Source of the DNA: Bacteroidales bacterium
GTDB taxonomy: Bacteria; Bacteroidota; Bacteroidia; Bacteroidales; UBA932
Direction of reading: 5' to 3'
DNA length: 33,675 nucleotides
Assembly: GCA_004552615.1 (NCBI GenBank)
Contig: SFNZ01000010.1
Location: forward strand, 1-33,675
The position numbers and the translations under genes are program-made. Numbering within the stretch: position 1 is the first letter of the stretch; each line of letters begins with the position of its first letter. A model generated the notes under the pieces. That model searched no databases. It had not been told where the DNA came from and saw nothing but the letters and a program-made list of their open reading frames with translations. Shown here piece after piece: positions 25,769 to 33,154 of the stretch.

Positions 25769-26896
25769 TTACCTTATTCCGTATTTCCTGAGAATCTTGA
25801 GAATCGGTTTCTCGATGGACTGCTCCCAGAGGGAATAGCCGTAATTGTCAGGATGGATGCCGTCCACGGAAGTCTCATGCAGGGCATCGGTCGCATTGGT
25901 ACTGATGAAATAGACATTCTTGTACTTCTTCACGGCTTCTTTCATCAGTTTGGCGGCCATCTCCTGCTTTGCACTCTCCTTGGCCTCGACATCCTGGTTG
26001 AAATTGCGGCCTTCACGATAGATGGTCTGCTGGAAAATCAGCGGGATGTCAGGATGAGCGGACTGGATCTTCTCGATGAACGGGAAAAGGCGCTCCTCAA
26101 TCATGGCGGCGTCAGGATTCGAGAATGAATCGAAGATCAGGGCATCGACATCGGCATCGCAGAGCACGTCGGCGAAATATGGCTGCATCTTGCAGTTTCC
26201 GCTGCAGCCGAGGCTGAGAATCTGGATTCCGGTCTTCCTCATGAACTGCATCGGATAGCTCATGCCTGCACGGCTCGTGCTGATCCCGTGAGTATAGCTG
26301 GAGCCGAAGATTCCTACACGATGACGGAAAGGGGAATCAGCAGGCTTCAGCGAAGCACCTTCCTCCACACCGATTTTCACGGAATAGAGCTCGCAGTAAA
26401 TAGGAAGATACAGGAGACATTCCTTTTCGGTATTGTCCATGTTCTTGATGAGGACGAGATTGTCACCGGCTTTCTCCGGTTTTGTGGCGCCTGAAGCGGC
26501 CCACAGCCAGTTGCCGTCCTTCCTGATATAGAGGTCATAGCCTCTGTAGGAAACCGGCATGGTGTTCACGGCATTGTAAACGAAAGAGCCGTACTGCGTC
26601 TTCACGGATATGGTGGACGAGTTGGTCCTGAAAAGGACGGCCAGTCCGGTAGGACATCTGACCTGATTGTTCTCGGAGGTGGTGAAGCCCTTGTATTTCA
26701 CGGTGTCCACACGATGGTAAGGATTAGGCGTACCGTCGAGAATCTTGCCGATGAGATTGAGCTCCGAGGCTTCCGTGAAAACATATTTCACGTTCTTGGG
26801 TGTCTGGGCCGCCGCGCTGAAGGCGAGCAGCAATGCAGCAAATACAACTGCGGTTTTCTTGTTCGGTTTCATATAAAAAGTCATTAGTATGTTCAT
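25769..26896 (-). CDS. Secreted SGNH/GDSL-family hydrolase
   Basis: The 375-residue product has a signal peptide (AVVFAALLLAFSAAAQ). An N-terminal beta-sandwich (about 35-185) precedes the SGNH hydrolase domain (about 192-375). Block I reads GIFGSSYTHG with the likely nucleophile Ser200, block II lies near LGCSGNCKMQPYF, and the C-terminal DGIHPDNYG carries the Asp-His pair. Such enzymes remove acyl or acetyl groups from glycans or other envelope polymers; the substrate is not readable. The ATG at 26896 overlaps the mltG stop as ATGA, implying coupling; ATG at 26872 gives a shorter signal peptide. Co-transcription with two peptidoglycan enzymes suggests an envelope substrate, which is inference. 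Confidence 0.85.
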   Translation of the reverse strand: MNILMTFYMKPNKKTAVVFAALLLAFSAAAQTPKNVKYVFTEASELNLIGKILDGTPNPYHRVDTVKYKGFTTSENNQVRCPTGLAVLFRTNSSTISVKTQYGSFVYNAVNTMPVSYRGYDLYIRKDGNWLWAASGATKPEKAGDNLVLIKNMDNTEKECLLYLPIYCELYSVKIGVEEGASLKPADSPFRHRVGIFGSSYTHGISTSRAGMSYPMQFMRKTGIQILSLGCSGNCKMQPYFADVLCDADVDALIFDSFSNPDAAMIEERLFPFIEKIQSAHPDIPLIFQQTIYREGRNFNQDVEAKESAKQEMAAKLMKEAVKKYKNVYFISTNATDALHETSVDGIHPDNYGYSLWEQSIEKPILKILRKYGIR

Positions 26897-27972
26897 TTTT
26901 TGTTCTTCGCGGCGAGCCGCGCATTGAGAGCCCGCTGGAAAGCCCTGGCATTCTTCAGGTGCTCCTGATAGGTCTCCGCGAAAAGATGGCTGCCGTTGAA
27001 GTCAGGGCTCGCACAGAAGAATAGATAGTCTCCTCCCGCAGGATTGAGGACCGCATTCATCGCGTCACGTCCCGGGGCATAGATAGGAGCAGGCGGAAGG
27101 CCCTCATGCCTGTAGGTATTGTACGGGGAATCCACAGCGAGGTGCTTCTTCAGAATACGGTTCAGCGTATAATTGTAGCAGAAAGCTATCGTAGGGTCGG
27201 CCTGGAGTTTCATCCCGCGGTGGAAACGGTTCAGGTACACTCCTGCAATCTTCGGATACTCAGGAACATAATTTGACTCTCCGCGGACAATTGACGCCAA
27301 TATCGCCACCTCCTGGGGAGTTAGTCCCTGGGCCTTGGCCTTGGCAATGTTCTCCGGAGTCCAGAATGCATCCAGCGCGGCCTTCTGCTTGTCAAGGACC
27401 GATTCCATGGAGTCAGTCCAATATACCTGGTAAGTATCAGGAATAATGAGGCCGAAGACATTCTCCGGGGTGAAGCCATAGCGCGACAGCAGTGCGGAAT
27501 CATTCAATGCGTTCATGACCGTCAGCGAGTCCATGAGCATCTGCCGGCTTATCTTCGAGGCAATCTGGCTGCGGAGACGGATAGCACCGGAAAGCACGAG
27601 ATTCACAGGGGTCTGCCATCCACCCTTGAGCATTCTCGCCGCATAAATACTTGTATTCGTGGCGGTTATAGTATAATGTCCGGGCTGCGCCCCCGCCCCG
27701 TCCTGCACCGCTGGCAACAAGCCTTCCTCCCTGAATGCCCTCCGGAGACTGCGCGGCCTGGCCACAATCCCGCTGTCGAGCAGTTCGCTGACAACATCAT
27801 CGGCAGTCATTCCGGGATAGACATATATCTCCATCGCGGACGTGAAATTCGGCATACGGTGGTCAACATATTTCCGTCCGTAAACGGTGGCGCACACGGC
27901 AATCGCCGCAATCATGATTACGGCAATGACAATGCACAGATTCCTGAGAGTTCTCTTTTTCGGGTTTTTCAT
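26893..27972 (-). CDS. mltG: Endolytic murein transglycosylase MltG
   Basis: The 359-residue protein has a single N-terminal membrane anchor (about 12-31), a LysM-like region (YVYPGMTADDVVSELLDSGIV, 50-70), and the YceG/MltG catalytic domain. FGLIIPDTYQVYW (173-185), ILASIVRGESNYVPEYPKIAGVYLNRF (about 224-250), KLQADPTIAF and YNTYRHEGLPPAPI follow in family order. MltG cuts nascent glycan strands and sets their length. In the SIVEKET-type motif the first Glu is Arg230 here, while Glu232 is kept. It sits 12 bp after the glucosaminidase gene and overlaps the SGNH gene by 4 bp. Confidence 0.93.
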   Translation of the reverse strand: MKNPKKRTLRNLCIVIAVIMIAAIAVCATVYGRKYVDHRMPNFTSAMEIYVYPGMTADDVVSELLDSGIVARPRSLRRAFREEGLLPAVQDGAGAQPGHYTITATNTSIYAARMLKGGWQTPVNLVLSGAIRLRSQIASKISRQMLMDSLTVMNALNDSALLSRYGFTPENVFGLIIPDTYQVYWTDSMESVLDKQKAALDAFWTPENIAKAKAQGLTPQEVAILASIVRGESNYVPEYPKIAGVYLNRFHRGMKLQADPTIAFCYNYTLNRILKKHLAVDSPYNTYRHEGLPPAPIYAPGRDAMNAVLNPAGGDYLFFCASPDFNGSHLFAETYQEHLKNARAFQRALNARLAAKNKK

Positions 27973-27984
27973 ATCATTTGAGGT

Positions 27985-29070
27985 TTAACGCAGCCTGAGT
28001 TCATCCCCCGGCCTGGTGACGAAACCTGAAGGGAGAGAGTTCATCTTGCACAAGCTCTTGAGTTTCAGCCCGAAACGCTGTGACAGATCACGCATCGTCT
28101 CCCCTCCCTCGTCGGAAATATATTTGTCGAGACCTTTCTCCGTCCGGGTTTTCTTGGCCTCGATATAGACCATTTCCCCGGCCTGGAGGGCGGTGTCGGA
28201 TGAAACATCATTGAATTTCAATATTTCCTTGCGGAAGAGATTGTATTTGTCTGCTATCGAGCCGTAGGTCTCTCCGGCAGACGCATATATGAATTTCACT
28301 CCGTTCACGGTGTACACCGGCCTGGTCATGGCAAAGGAGAATTTCTCACCCTTGCCGGCAGTGACTTTGCGCGGCCCCTCCATCTCTGACGGAGAGTCGG
28401 GTATCTGCGGGCGGATTTCATGTGCGGACTGCCCAACGGCGACGGTCTCTTCCCTGACATTGGCGGACTTTTTGTCCCTGCGGCGTTCCTTGCGGGCCTC
28501 CTTTCTGGAGGAATCCCCGCTTGCGGCGTCATTGGCCGGGGTAACGTCTCCAGGGCCCATCCTGTCATAATCATAGAGATGGTAGTCCTCAATCAGCTTT
28601 ATCAGCTTGGACGGATAGGACAGGTCAGTGGCATAACCTGCTTTCTTCAGACCGTAAGCCCAAGATTTATAGTCTGTTACACTATAGTCAAACAGGAACT
28701 TGTACCTGTCCCTGTATCGCAGGAAATCCGAATGATCCCTGAAACTCTCCTCCGCCGAGCCGTAAACCCTGAAGCATTCCCCTTTCGCATCATCGTCGTG
28801 ATACATTTTCCGGCCGGTCCAGTCGTGGCACTTGATGCCGAAATGGTTGTTGCCCCTTGTGGCCAGTTCCGAGAGGCCGTATCTTGACTCAAGAAGTCCC
28901 TGCGCAAGCGTTATGCTCGCAGGGACTCCGCTCCTGTACATCTCCCTCACGGCTGCAGCCGCGTACTTGTCGATATAGGCCTCCTGCGGAGTCTTGTCCG
29001 CAGAAGCGCATACATCCGCCGCAAATGCCGGCAGGAAGAATGTGAATATGATCAATAATAATCTTCGCAT
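27985..29070 (-). CDS. Secreted glucosaminidase (GH73) with LysM domains
   Basis: The 361-residue product from ATG 29070 has a signal peptide (LLLIIFTFFLPAFA), a GH73 glucosaminidase domain (about 27-175) with SGVPASITLAQGLLESRYG carrying the probable catalytic Glu61, then NNHFGIKC and the family signature YATDLSYPSKLIKLIEDYHL. A charged Lys/Arg/Ser-rich linker follows, then two LysM-like modules (about 255-300 and 318-361) for peptidoglycan binding. It hydrolyses or binds peptidoglycan glycan strands. The longer frame starting at 29130 is rejected: a perfect -7 box at 29077-29084 would lie within it. First gene of the three-gene envelope unit. Confidence 0.93.
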   Translation of the reverse strand: MRRLLLIIFTFFLPAFAADVCASADKTPQEAYIDKYAAAAVREMYRSGVPASITLAQGLLESRYGLSELATRGNNHFGIKCHDWTGRKMYHDDDAKGECFRVYGSAEESFRDHSDFLRYRDRYKFLFDYSVTDYKSWAYGLKKAGYATDLSYPSKLIKLIEDYHLYDYDRMGPGDVTPANDAASGDSSRKEARKERRRDKKSANVREETVAVGQSAHEIRPQIPDSPSEMEGPRKVTAGKGEKFSFAMTRPVYTVNGVKFIYASAGETYGSIADKYNLFRKEILKFNDVSSDTALQAGEMVYIEAKKTRTEKGLDKYISDEGGETMRDLSQRFGLKLKSLCKMNSLPSGFVTRPGDELRLR

Positions 29071-29076
29071 AATTTC

Positions 29077-29084
29077 CAAAGATA
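29077..29084 (-). promoter_or_regulatory. Promoter -7 box for the glucosaminidase-mltG operon
   Basis: The minus strand reads TATCTTTG (exact TAnnTTTG), with TTGA 21 bp upstream at 29106-29109. The predicted start site falls almost on the ATG at 29070, so the transcript may be nearly leaderless. Confidence 0.6.
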
Positions 29085-29150
29085 CTAAATTCTTCAGAAA
29101 TTGCGTCAATCGCATCGACTCTTTTCCCAATATCGGTCACTATTTGCCAT

Positions 29151-29423
29151 TCATCCCCTGATGAACAGGAAGACATAATAGCCGATGAAGCAGAGAAGCA
29201 TCAGGGCGCCTTCCCAGCGGTCAATCCGGCAGCGGCTTCCGGTATAGGCCCAGATCAGGAGGAGGATGCAGCTGAGCATGATTGCCACGGCATCCACGAG
29301 GGTCATTCCGATGACAAATTCGCTCACTCCGGCTTTCCTCGCCATGGAGGAGGCTCCGGCCACAAGCCAGTCAGCACCGGCCACTATCAGGCAGATGCTG
29401 ACAATGAGAAGAAGGACATCCAT
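29151..29423 (-). pseudogene. Internally deleted Na+/Ca2+ exchanger (CaxA/YrbG family) remnant
   Basis: The 90-residue frame looks like the two ends of a calcium/sodium antiporter joined in frame. Residues 1-41 match the family N-terminus (IVAGADWLVAGASSMARKAGVSEFVIGMTLV). The text then jumps directly to a family C-terminus (DAVAIMLSCILLLIWAYTGSR, IDRWEGALMLLCFIGYYVFLF). A normal member has about 320 residues and two alpha-repeats with GTSAPEL-like ion-binding motifs, all missing here. It still encodes about three hydrophobic segments and is otherwise intact, so it could be translated, but transport is unlikely. It lies upstream of the glucosaminidase gene, which has its own promoter. Confidence 0.7.
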
Positions 29424-29463
29424 GATCAGGTCTGTTTAGATACCGGATGTTCTCCTGCAAAAA

Positions 29464-30900
29464 TCATTCTGAAATATTGTCCATATACAATCCGGCTTCA
29501 GCAAGCACCGGACAGGCGTATGCCGATGTGATCCTGACACGCACCTCAGATGCCGTAATGTCAGGCACCCGCAATATGCGTTTGTATCCTATGGTCGTGC
29601 CTTCTCCTATTGTGCTCCATTCCCCGCCGGCATTCCTTGCCTCAACTGCAAAAGACGAGACTCTCTGGCCAAGAGGTATGTATTCCTGCAGGACGACAAG
29701 GTTGAACGTACGAGGTTCGGGCAGGGTCAATGTAAATGAAGGCGTAAGGCATCCGTCATCACAGGCCCAGAATGTATCGTATTCTCCGTCAATGAGATTG
29801 GAAGCCCTGAAGCGGCGTCCCCTTTCATTGTCGGCCACGGCTTCCGCTCCGTCTGCGAGATTGACTGCGAATATCCCGTCGAGGGCGGTCCTGAATTCCA
29901 TCAGGCGGATCGAGTCTGTCCGGTGAATCCGTCCGGACGTGTCAGGCGGCACATTCAGGAGCATGAGGGAATTGCGTCCGACACTTGTATAATATATGCC
30001 GATAAGGTCTTCCACGGATTTGACTTTGTCATTTTCAGACTCCCTCCAGAACCAGCCAGGACGGATTGACACATCTGACTCAGCCGGAATCCAATGGCGG
30101 CCATGTACGTTGCCCGTGTTCAGGGTATCCTGTGACGGGGCATCCTTGCCTGAACCGAAGCCTTCCGTATCCAGGGCGCTCCAGCAGGTCTCCCCCGCCG
30201 AGCCACGCTCATTGCCGACCCATCTGCAGCCCGGACCTATGTCACTGAATATCACGGCTCCCGGCTGCATTTCCGCCACGGCAGCATTGAAAGCCGGCCA
30301 ATCATATACCTGGCGCTTGCCGTTGGGACCTTCTCCGCAGGCACCGTCAAACCACTGTTCGAAGACTTCTCCATAGCTTGTCAATGCGCTCTGCAATGTC
30401 CTGATATACACATTATTGTATTCCGGTGTACCATAATGCGGGTCATGCCTGTCCCATGGCGAAATATAGACTCCGAATTTGACTCCGTACTCCCGGCAGG
30501 CATCGGAGAGTTCCTTCAGGACATCTCCCTTTCCGTCCCTCCATGAACTCTGCGCGACAGTATGGACACTTTCCGGATTTGGCCAGAGGCAGAATCCGTC
30601 ATGGTGCTTGGCGGTGATGATGATTCCCTTGAATCCGGCGAGCTTGGCAGTCCTCACCCATTGCCTGCAGTCAAGGGAATCCGGAGCGAACATGTCCTCC
30701 GGCTCTGTCCCGTCACCCCATTCCTTCCCCGAAAAGGTATTGGGTCCGAAATGGACGAACATATTGGTTTCCATCTGCTGCCACGCTACCTGTGACGGCG
30801 TCGGTAGCGGGCCGTAAGGAGCCGGAGCATCATTGGCGCACGATGTCGCAAGAATTGCAGCAGCCATGCAGCCGAGAATAATCAAGGAATATCTGTTCAT
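29464..30900 (-). CDS. Alpha-L-fucosidase lipoprotein (GH29) with C-terminal F5/8 type C-like domain
   Basis: The 478-residue product has a lipobox (LATSC, Cys21) and a GH29 catalytic domain (about 35-340): MFVHFGPNTFSGKEWGDG, ITAKHHDGFCLWPN, FGVYISPWDRHDPHYG and VFEQWFDGACGEG with the nucleophile Asp185. VGRNSLMLLNVPPDTSGRI marks the end of the barrel. The C-terminal 120 residues (about 355-478) are beta-rich (ASNLIDGEYDTFWACDDG, LVVLQEYIPLGQRV, VRVRITSA), typical of a discoidin/CBM32-like module. It releases terminal fucose from host or dietary glycans at the cell surface or periplasm. It stands alone, with its own -7 box and no SusCD pair nearby. Confidence 0.95.
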   Translation of the reverse strand: MNRYSLIILGCMAAAILATSCANDAPAPYGPLPTPSQVAWQQMETNMFVHFGPNTFSGKEWGDGTEPEDMFAPDSLDCRQWVRTAKLAGFKGIIITAKHHDGFCLWPNPESVHTVAQSSWRDGKGDVLKELSDACREYGVKFGVYISPWDRHDPHYGTPEYNNVYIRTLQSALTSYGEVFEQWFDGACGEGPNGKRQVYDWPAFNAAVAEMQPGAVIFSDIGPGCRWVGNERGSAGETCWSALDTEGFGSGKDAPSQDTLNTGNVHGRHWIPAESDVSIRPGWFWRESENDKVKSVEDLIGIYYTSVGRNSLMLLNVPPDTSGRIHRTDSIRLMEFRTALDGIFAVNLADGAEAVADNERGRRFRASNLIDGEYDTFWACDDGCLTPSFTLTLPEPRTFNLVVLQEYIPLGQRVSSFAVEARNAGGEWSTIGEGTTIGYKRILRVPDITASEVRVRITSAYACPVLAEAGLYMDNISE

Positions 30901-30923
30901 GACATCTATTATGTTGGTCCATG

Positions 30924-30931
30924 CAAATATA
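30924..30931 (-). promoter_or_regulatory. Promoter -7 box for the fucosidase gene
   Basis: The minus strand reads TATATTTG, an exact TAnnTTTG match 23 bp before the ATG at 30900. No clear -33 box. Confidence 0.5.
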
Positions 30932-30951
30932 GTGATTTAAAATTTCATTCT

Positions 30952-31685
30952 TCACCGGACAATGCTGATGTGCTTTCTTTCCAGCAGGACCGCCATGCCA
31001 CGGCCCGCCTTGAAATTCTCGCAATAGTCCACATTCACGGCGACGACACGGCCGTCCCACAGGAACGTGATGTCGTCCATTGTCGTGTGTCCGACGAATA
31101 TCCTGTCGGAATCAAAGTAGCGGAGCACATCTTCCAGCTGCCCTGGTGTAATCGGATTGTACCTTTCCTCGTCGAGGACAAGTCCCCTATACCATACAGG
31201 GCCCGGGCTGGTGAACAATTTCTTGAGTACAGGGTCGGCATATCTCTGCTCCCTGCTCTTGAAGAGACCGGAACTCACCGCGTCATTGATCTCCGGAACG
31301 GTCATTCCCAACTCGGGCATTTCCGGCCCGAGACCGGCATGTACGAATATATTCCTGCCGGATTTCTCTATCGTATTCCTTGTCCCGAGCCATCGCCCCA
31401 GTTACGTATCGCTTCCATAAAGCAATGGAACGGTAACTCCGAGGATGCCGGCAATCGTCATGTATTTTTCTTCCGTATATGTCAGGTCTCCGGCCAACAC
31501 CATCGGTTCGTGATTGCCGATCAGGAAAGACAATCTGCCGCCTGCCTTTTCCGCCTCAGACTCAAGCTTATACAGGAGCCATAGAATCTGCGTGACATCC
31601 TCTCCCCTGTCGAAGACATCACCTATCACCATCAGATGATTCCTTCCGAAAGACCAGGAAAGTCCGTTGTCAATGACTCCATTTC
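30952..31685 (-). pseudogene. Calcineurin-like metallophosphoesterase, 5'-truncated and interrupted by an in-frame stop
   Basis: Read on the minus strand, one frame encodes NGVIDNGLSWSFGRNHL, then VIGDVFDRGEDVT (metal motif GDxxDRG) and FLIGNHEPM (GNHE motif). It reaches YGSDT followed by a TAA at 31402-31404, and continues in the same frame as LGRWLGTRNTIEKSGRNIFVHAGL, a VGHTTMDDI motif and the C-terminus at 30952. The two halves are thus one gene split by a single nonsense codon. The N-terminus, including the first metal motif and any signal peptide, is missing: coding similarity ends near 31685, where composition turns AT-rich and stops appear. Related proteins are PPP-like phosphatases. 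Function is almost certainly lost. Confidence 0.85.
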
Positions 31686-31718
31686 TGATACACTATATTT
31701 ATAAGAAACAACTTAAAG

Positions 31719-32147
31719 ATGGACTTATTAAATGGAGAACCTGTTTGTGTGTTATCTGGTAATGAATTTCTACCCAAGGAAGGGGTTACATTTGCTCAGC
31801 AAGTGGTATCGTTCTTTGCATCCCAAGGTGGAGCAGCCAATTCACCATTTGGGGTTGTGACTTTGGATAAAAAGAGTGTACAAAATAGCAAGCAGAATGG
31901 TAACAGCAGAATTTAATCCGCATCGTTTGCCGCTATTAAAGATGTTTTGGAGAAGGGTACTATAATTATGCCTATGGATTACTATGGCACGAATGGTAAA
32001 AAAGAAATGACAGGTATGATTGCTGCGCCTATTCAAATCGGTGAAGAAAAATATGTATATGTCGTAGAAGTCATTGCGAATCTTGAACAACGAAGATTGT
32101 ATGTTCATGAATCATTTTTAACAAAAAAACTCCAAGAGTTCGCCTGA
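31719..32147 (+). pseudogene. Phage/mobile-element-type nuclease-toxin domain (BECR-like) remnant with in-frame stop
   Basis: An AT-rich frame encodes MDLLNGEPVCVLSGNEF, FAQQVVSFFASQGG and FGVVTLDKKSVQNSKQNG, meets a TAA at 31914-31916, then continues in the same frame with SASFAAIKDVLEKGTII, MTGMIAAPIQIGEEKYVYVVEVI and RLYVHESF. The order (GEPV..LTG.EF, LD..SV..S..HG, AF.A...VLE.G.II, AAPI.IG...Y...V, YLHE) resembles the C-terminal barnase/EndoU/colicin/RelE-like (PBECR-type) domains of phage and conjugative-element proteins. That assignment is by remembered motif pattern and is moderate. No second frame change is needed. The upstream boundary coincides with the truncated phosphoesterase, suggesting insertion of a fragment. 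Confidence 0.5.
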
Positions 32148-32199
32148 TCCTTGACGGTGGCGGCTGAGTACACCTCCGGGCGGGCCTCTCATAATACTT

Positions 32200-32257
32200 G
32201 CTAATGTGTTAAAAAGGAAGAAAAATTAGCATATATGTTAAACTATTTATATATTTG
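32200..32257 (+). promoter_or_regulatory. Promoter and possible operator of the toxin/XRE pair
   Basis: TATATTTG at 32250-32257 is an exact -7 match 26 bp before the ATG at 32284. Upstream, GCTAAT (32200-32205) and ATTAGC (32225-32230) form a short inverted repeat, each followed by a GTTAAA-containing stretch, a possible antitoxin-binding site. The rest of the 32148-32283 gap shows no gene. Confidence 0.5.
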
Positions 32258-32283
32258 CAGCGAAATATTAAGTGAGCGTGATT

Positions 32284-32769
32284 ATGAACTTGAAGAAGAA
32301 AACGACTGTCGAAAAGATTAGTGAGTCAGAAAAGTCTGCTCTTTATTCAATTAGTTTCGAGAATGATGGGACAACCGAATTTGAAAAATTTGTAGCTGAA
32401 TTTGAGCAAAATGGAAGTTTCAACAGGGATTACCAAAGGATAATTGCGGCTCTACAGGCCATCCTGAATCTCGGTGCTTTGGAACGCTATTTTCGTCCGG
32501 AAGGAAAGATAAAGGATAGTGTTGCTGCGATTCCAATAGAAGGAGGAAGCTTGCGATTATACTGCCTACGAATATCAGAACAGATAGTTATTCTGGGTAA
32601 TGGAGGAGTAAAATCAACAAGAACTTACGAGGAGGATTCAAAGTTGTACGGTTATGTTCTTGATTTACAAAAATTTGAGAAAATACTTAATGATAATATT
32701 GCCAAAGGATATGTAAGAATTGAGGAGAGAGAACTCAATGGCATCGATGATGTTATTTTTGAGATATGA
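32284..32769 (+). CDS. Putative toxin of a type II toxin-antitoxin pair
   Basis: The 161-residue product from ATG 32284 (a GTG at 32272 is an alternative) is Glu/Lys-rich at the N-terminus. Its central part reads IIAALQAILNLGALERYFRPEGKIKDSVAAIP, then SLRLYCLRISEQIVILGNGGVKSTRTY. This resembles the RelE/Gp49-like toxin layout, where an arginine-rich strand (RLYCLR) is followed by ILGNGG. The stop overlaps the next gene's start as ATGA, and the partner is an XRE regulator, the usual toxin-then-antitoxin order for this class. No catalytic assignment can be proven from sequence alone. AT-rich composition sets it apart from the rest of the window. Confidence 0.65.
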   Translation: MNLKKKTTVEKISESEKSALYSISFENDGTTEFEKFVAEFEQNGSFNRDYQRIIAALQAILNLGALERYFRPEGKIKDSVAAIPIEGGSLRLYCLRISEQIVILGNGGVKSTRTYEEDSKLYGYVLDLQKFEKILNDNIAKGYVRIEERELNGIDDVIFEI

Positions 32770-33035
32770 GAAACAAACAGGATTGGTTCAATGAAAAGGT
32801 TTCGTCCGTATCACCCGAAATACGGACCGAAATTCAATTGTCCGCTGAGATTATCGCACGCATAGACTCTATTCTCAAAGAAAAGAATATGAGCCAGCGA
32901 GATTTGGCGAGAAAGTTGGGCAAGAGCGAGGCTGTAGTATCCAGATGGACAACCGGATTCCCAAATCTCACCCTCCGCTCAATTGCAGAATTATCAACAG
33001 CCCTGGGAGAGCCGTTGATTCAAGTGATGAAATAA
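32766..33035 (+). CDS. XRE-family helix-turn-helix antitoxin/regulator
   Basis: The 89-residue protein has an XRE helix-turn-helix (about 25-85): IARIDSILKEKNMSQRDLARKLGKSEAVVSRW, then FPNLTLRSIAELSTALGEPLIQV. The N-terminal 24 residues contain the DWFNEKVSSVSPEIRTEI-type lead found in small antitoxins. It overlaps the upstream toxin-like gene by 4 bp (ATGA), indicating translational coupling. Likely role: binds the toxin and represses the operon promoter. No other target is apparent. The pair looks intact, unlike the pseudogenes before it. Confidence 0.8.
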   Translation: MRNKQDWFNEKVSSVSPEIRTEIQLSAEIIARIDSILKEKNMSQRDLARKLGKSEAVVSRWTTGFPNLTLRSIAELSTALGEPLIQVMK

Positions 33036-33154
33036 CCGATTTTATTTTCGAGTTGTACTGCCCTACAAGTTTAGAGCAGCGACCTTATGGGCAATTAAGC
33101 TTTTGCCTTGAGAGGTTATAGAAGGCTTGTCCAGATTTATTCGTGATGCCTAGG

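Noticed and set aside
25631..26128. 165-residue plus-strand ORF
   Set aside because: Most of it is antisense to the SGNH hydrolase gene, whose motifs are clear; no domain is recognised in the plus-strand reading.
30952..32147. TAA recoded as a sense codon
   Set aside because: TAA is used as the normal stop of several intact genes here (for example cutC and the glucosaminidase), and no intact gene contains in-frame TAA.
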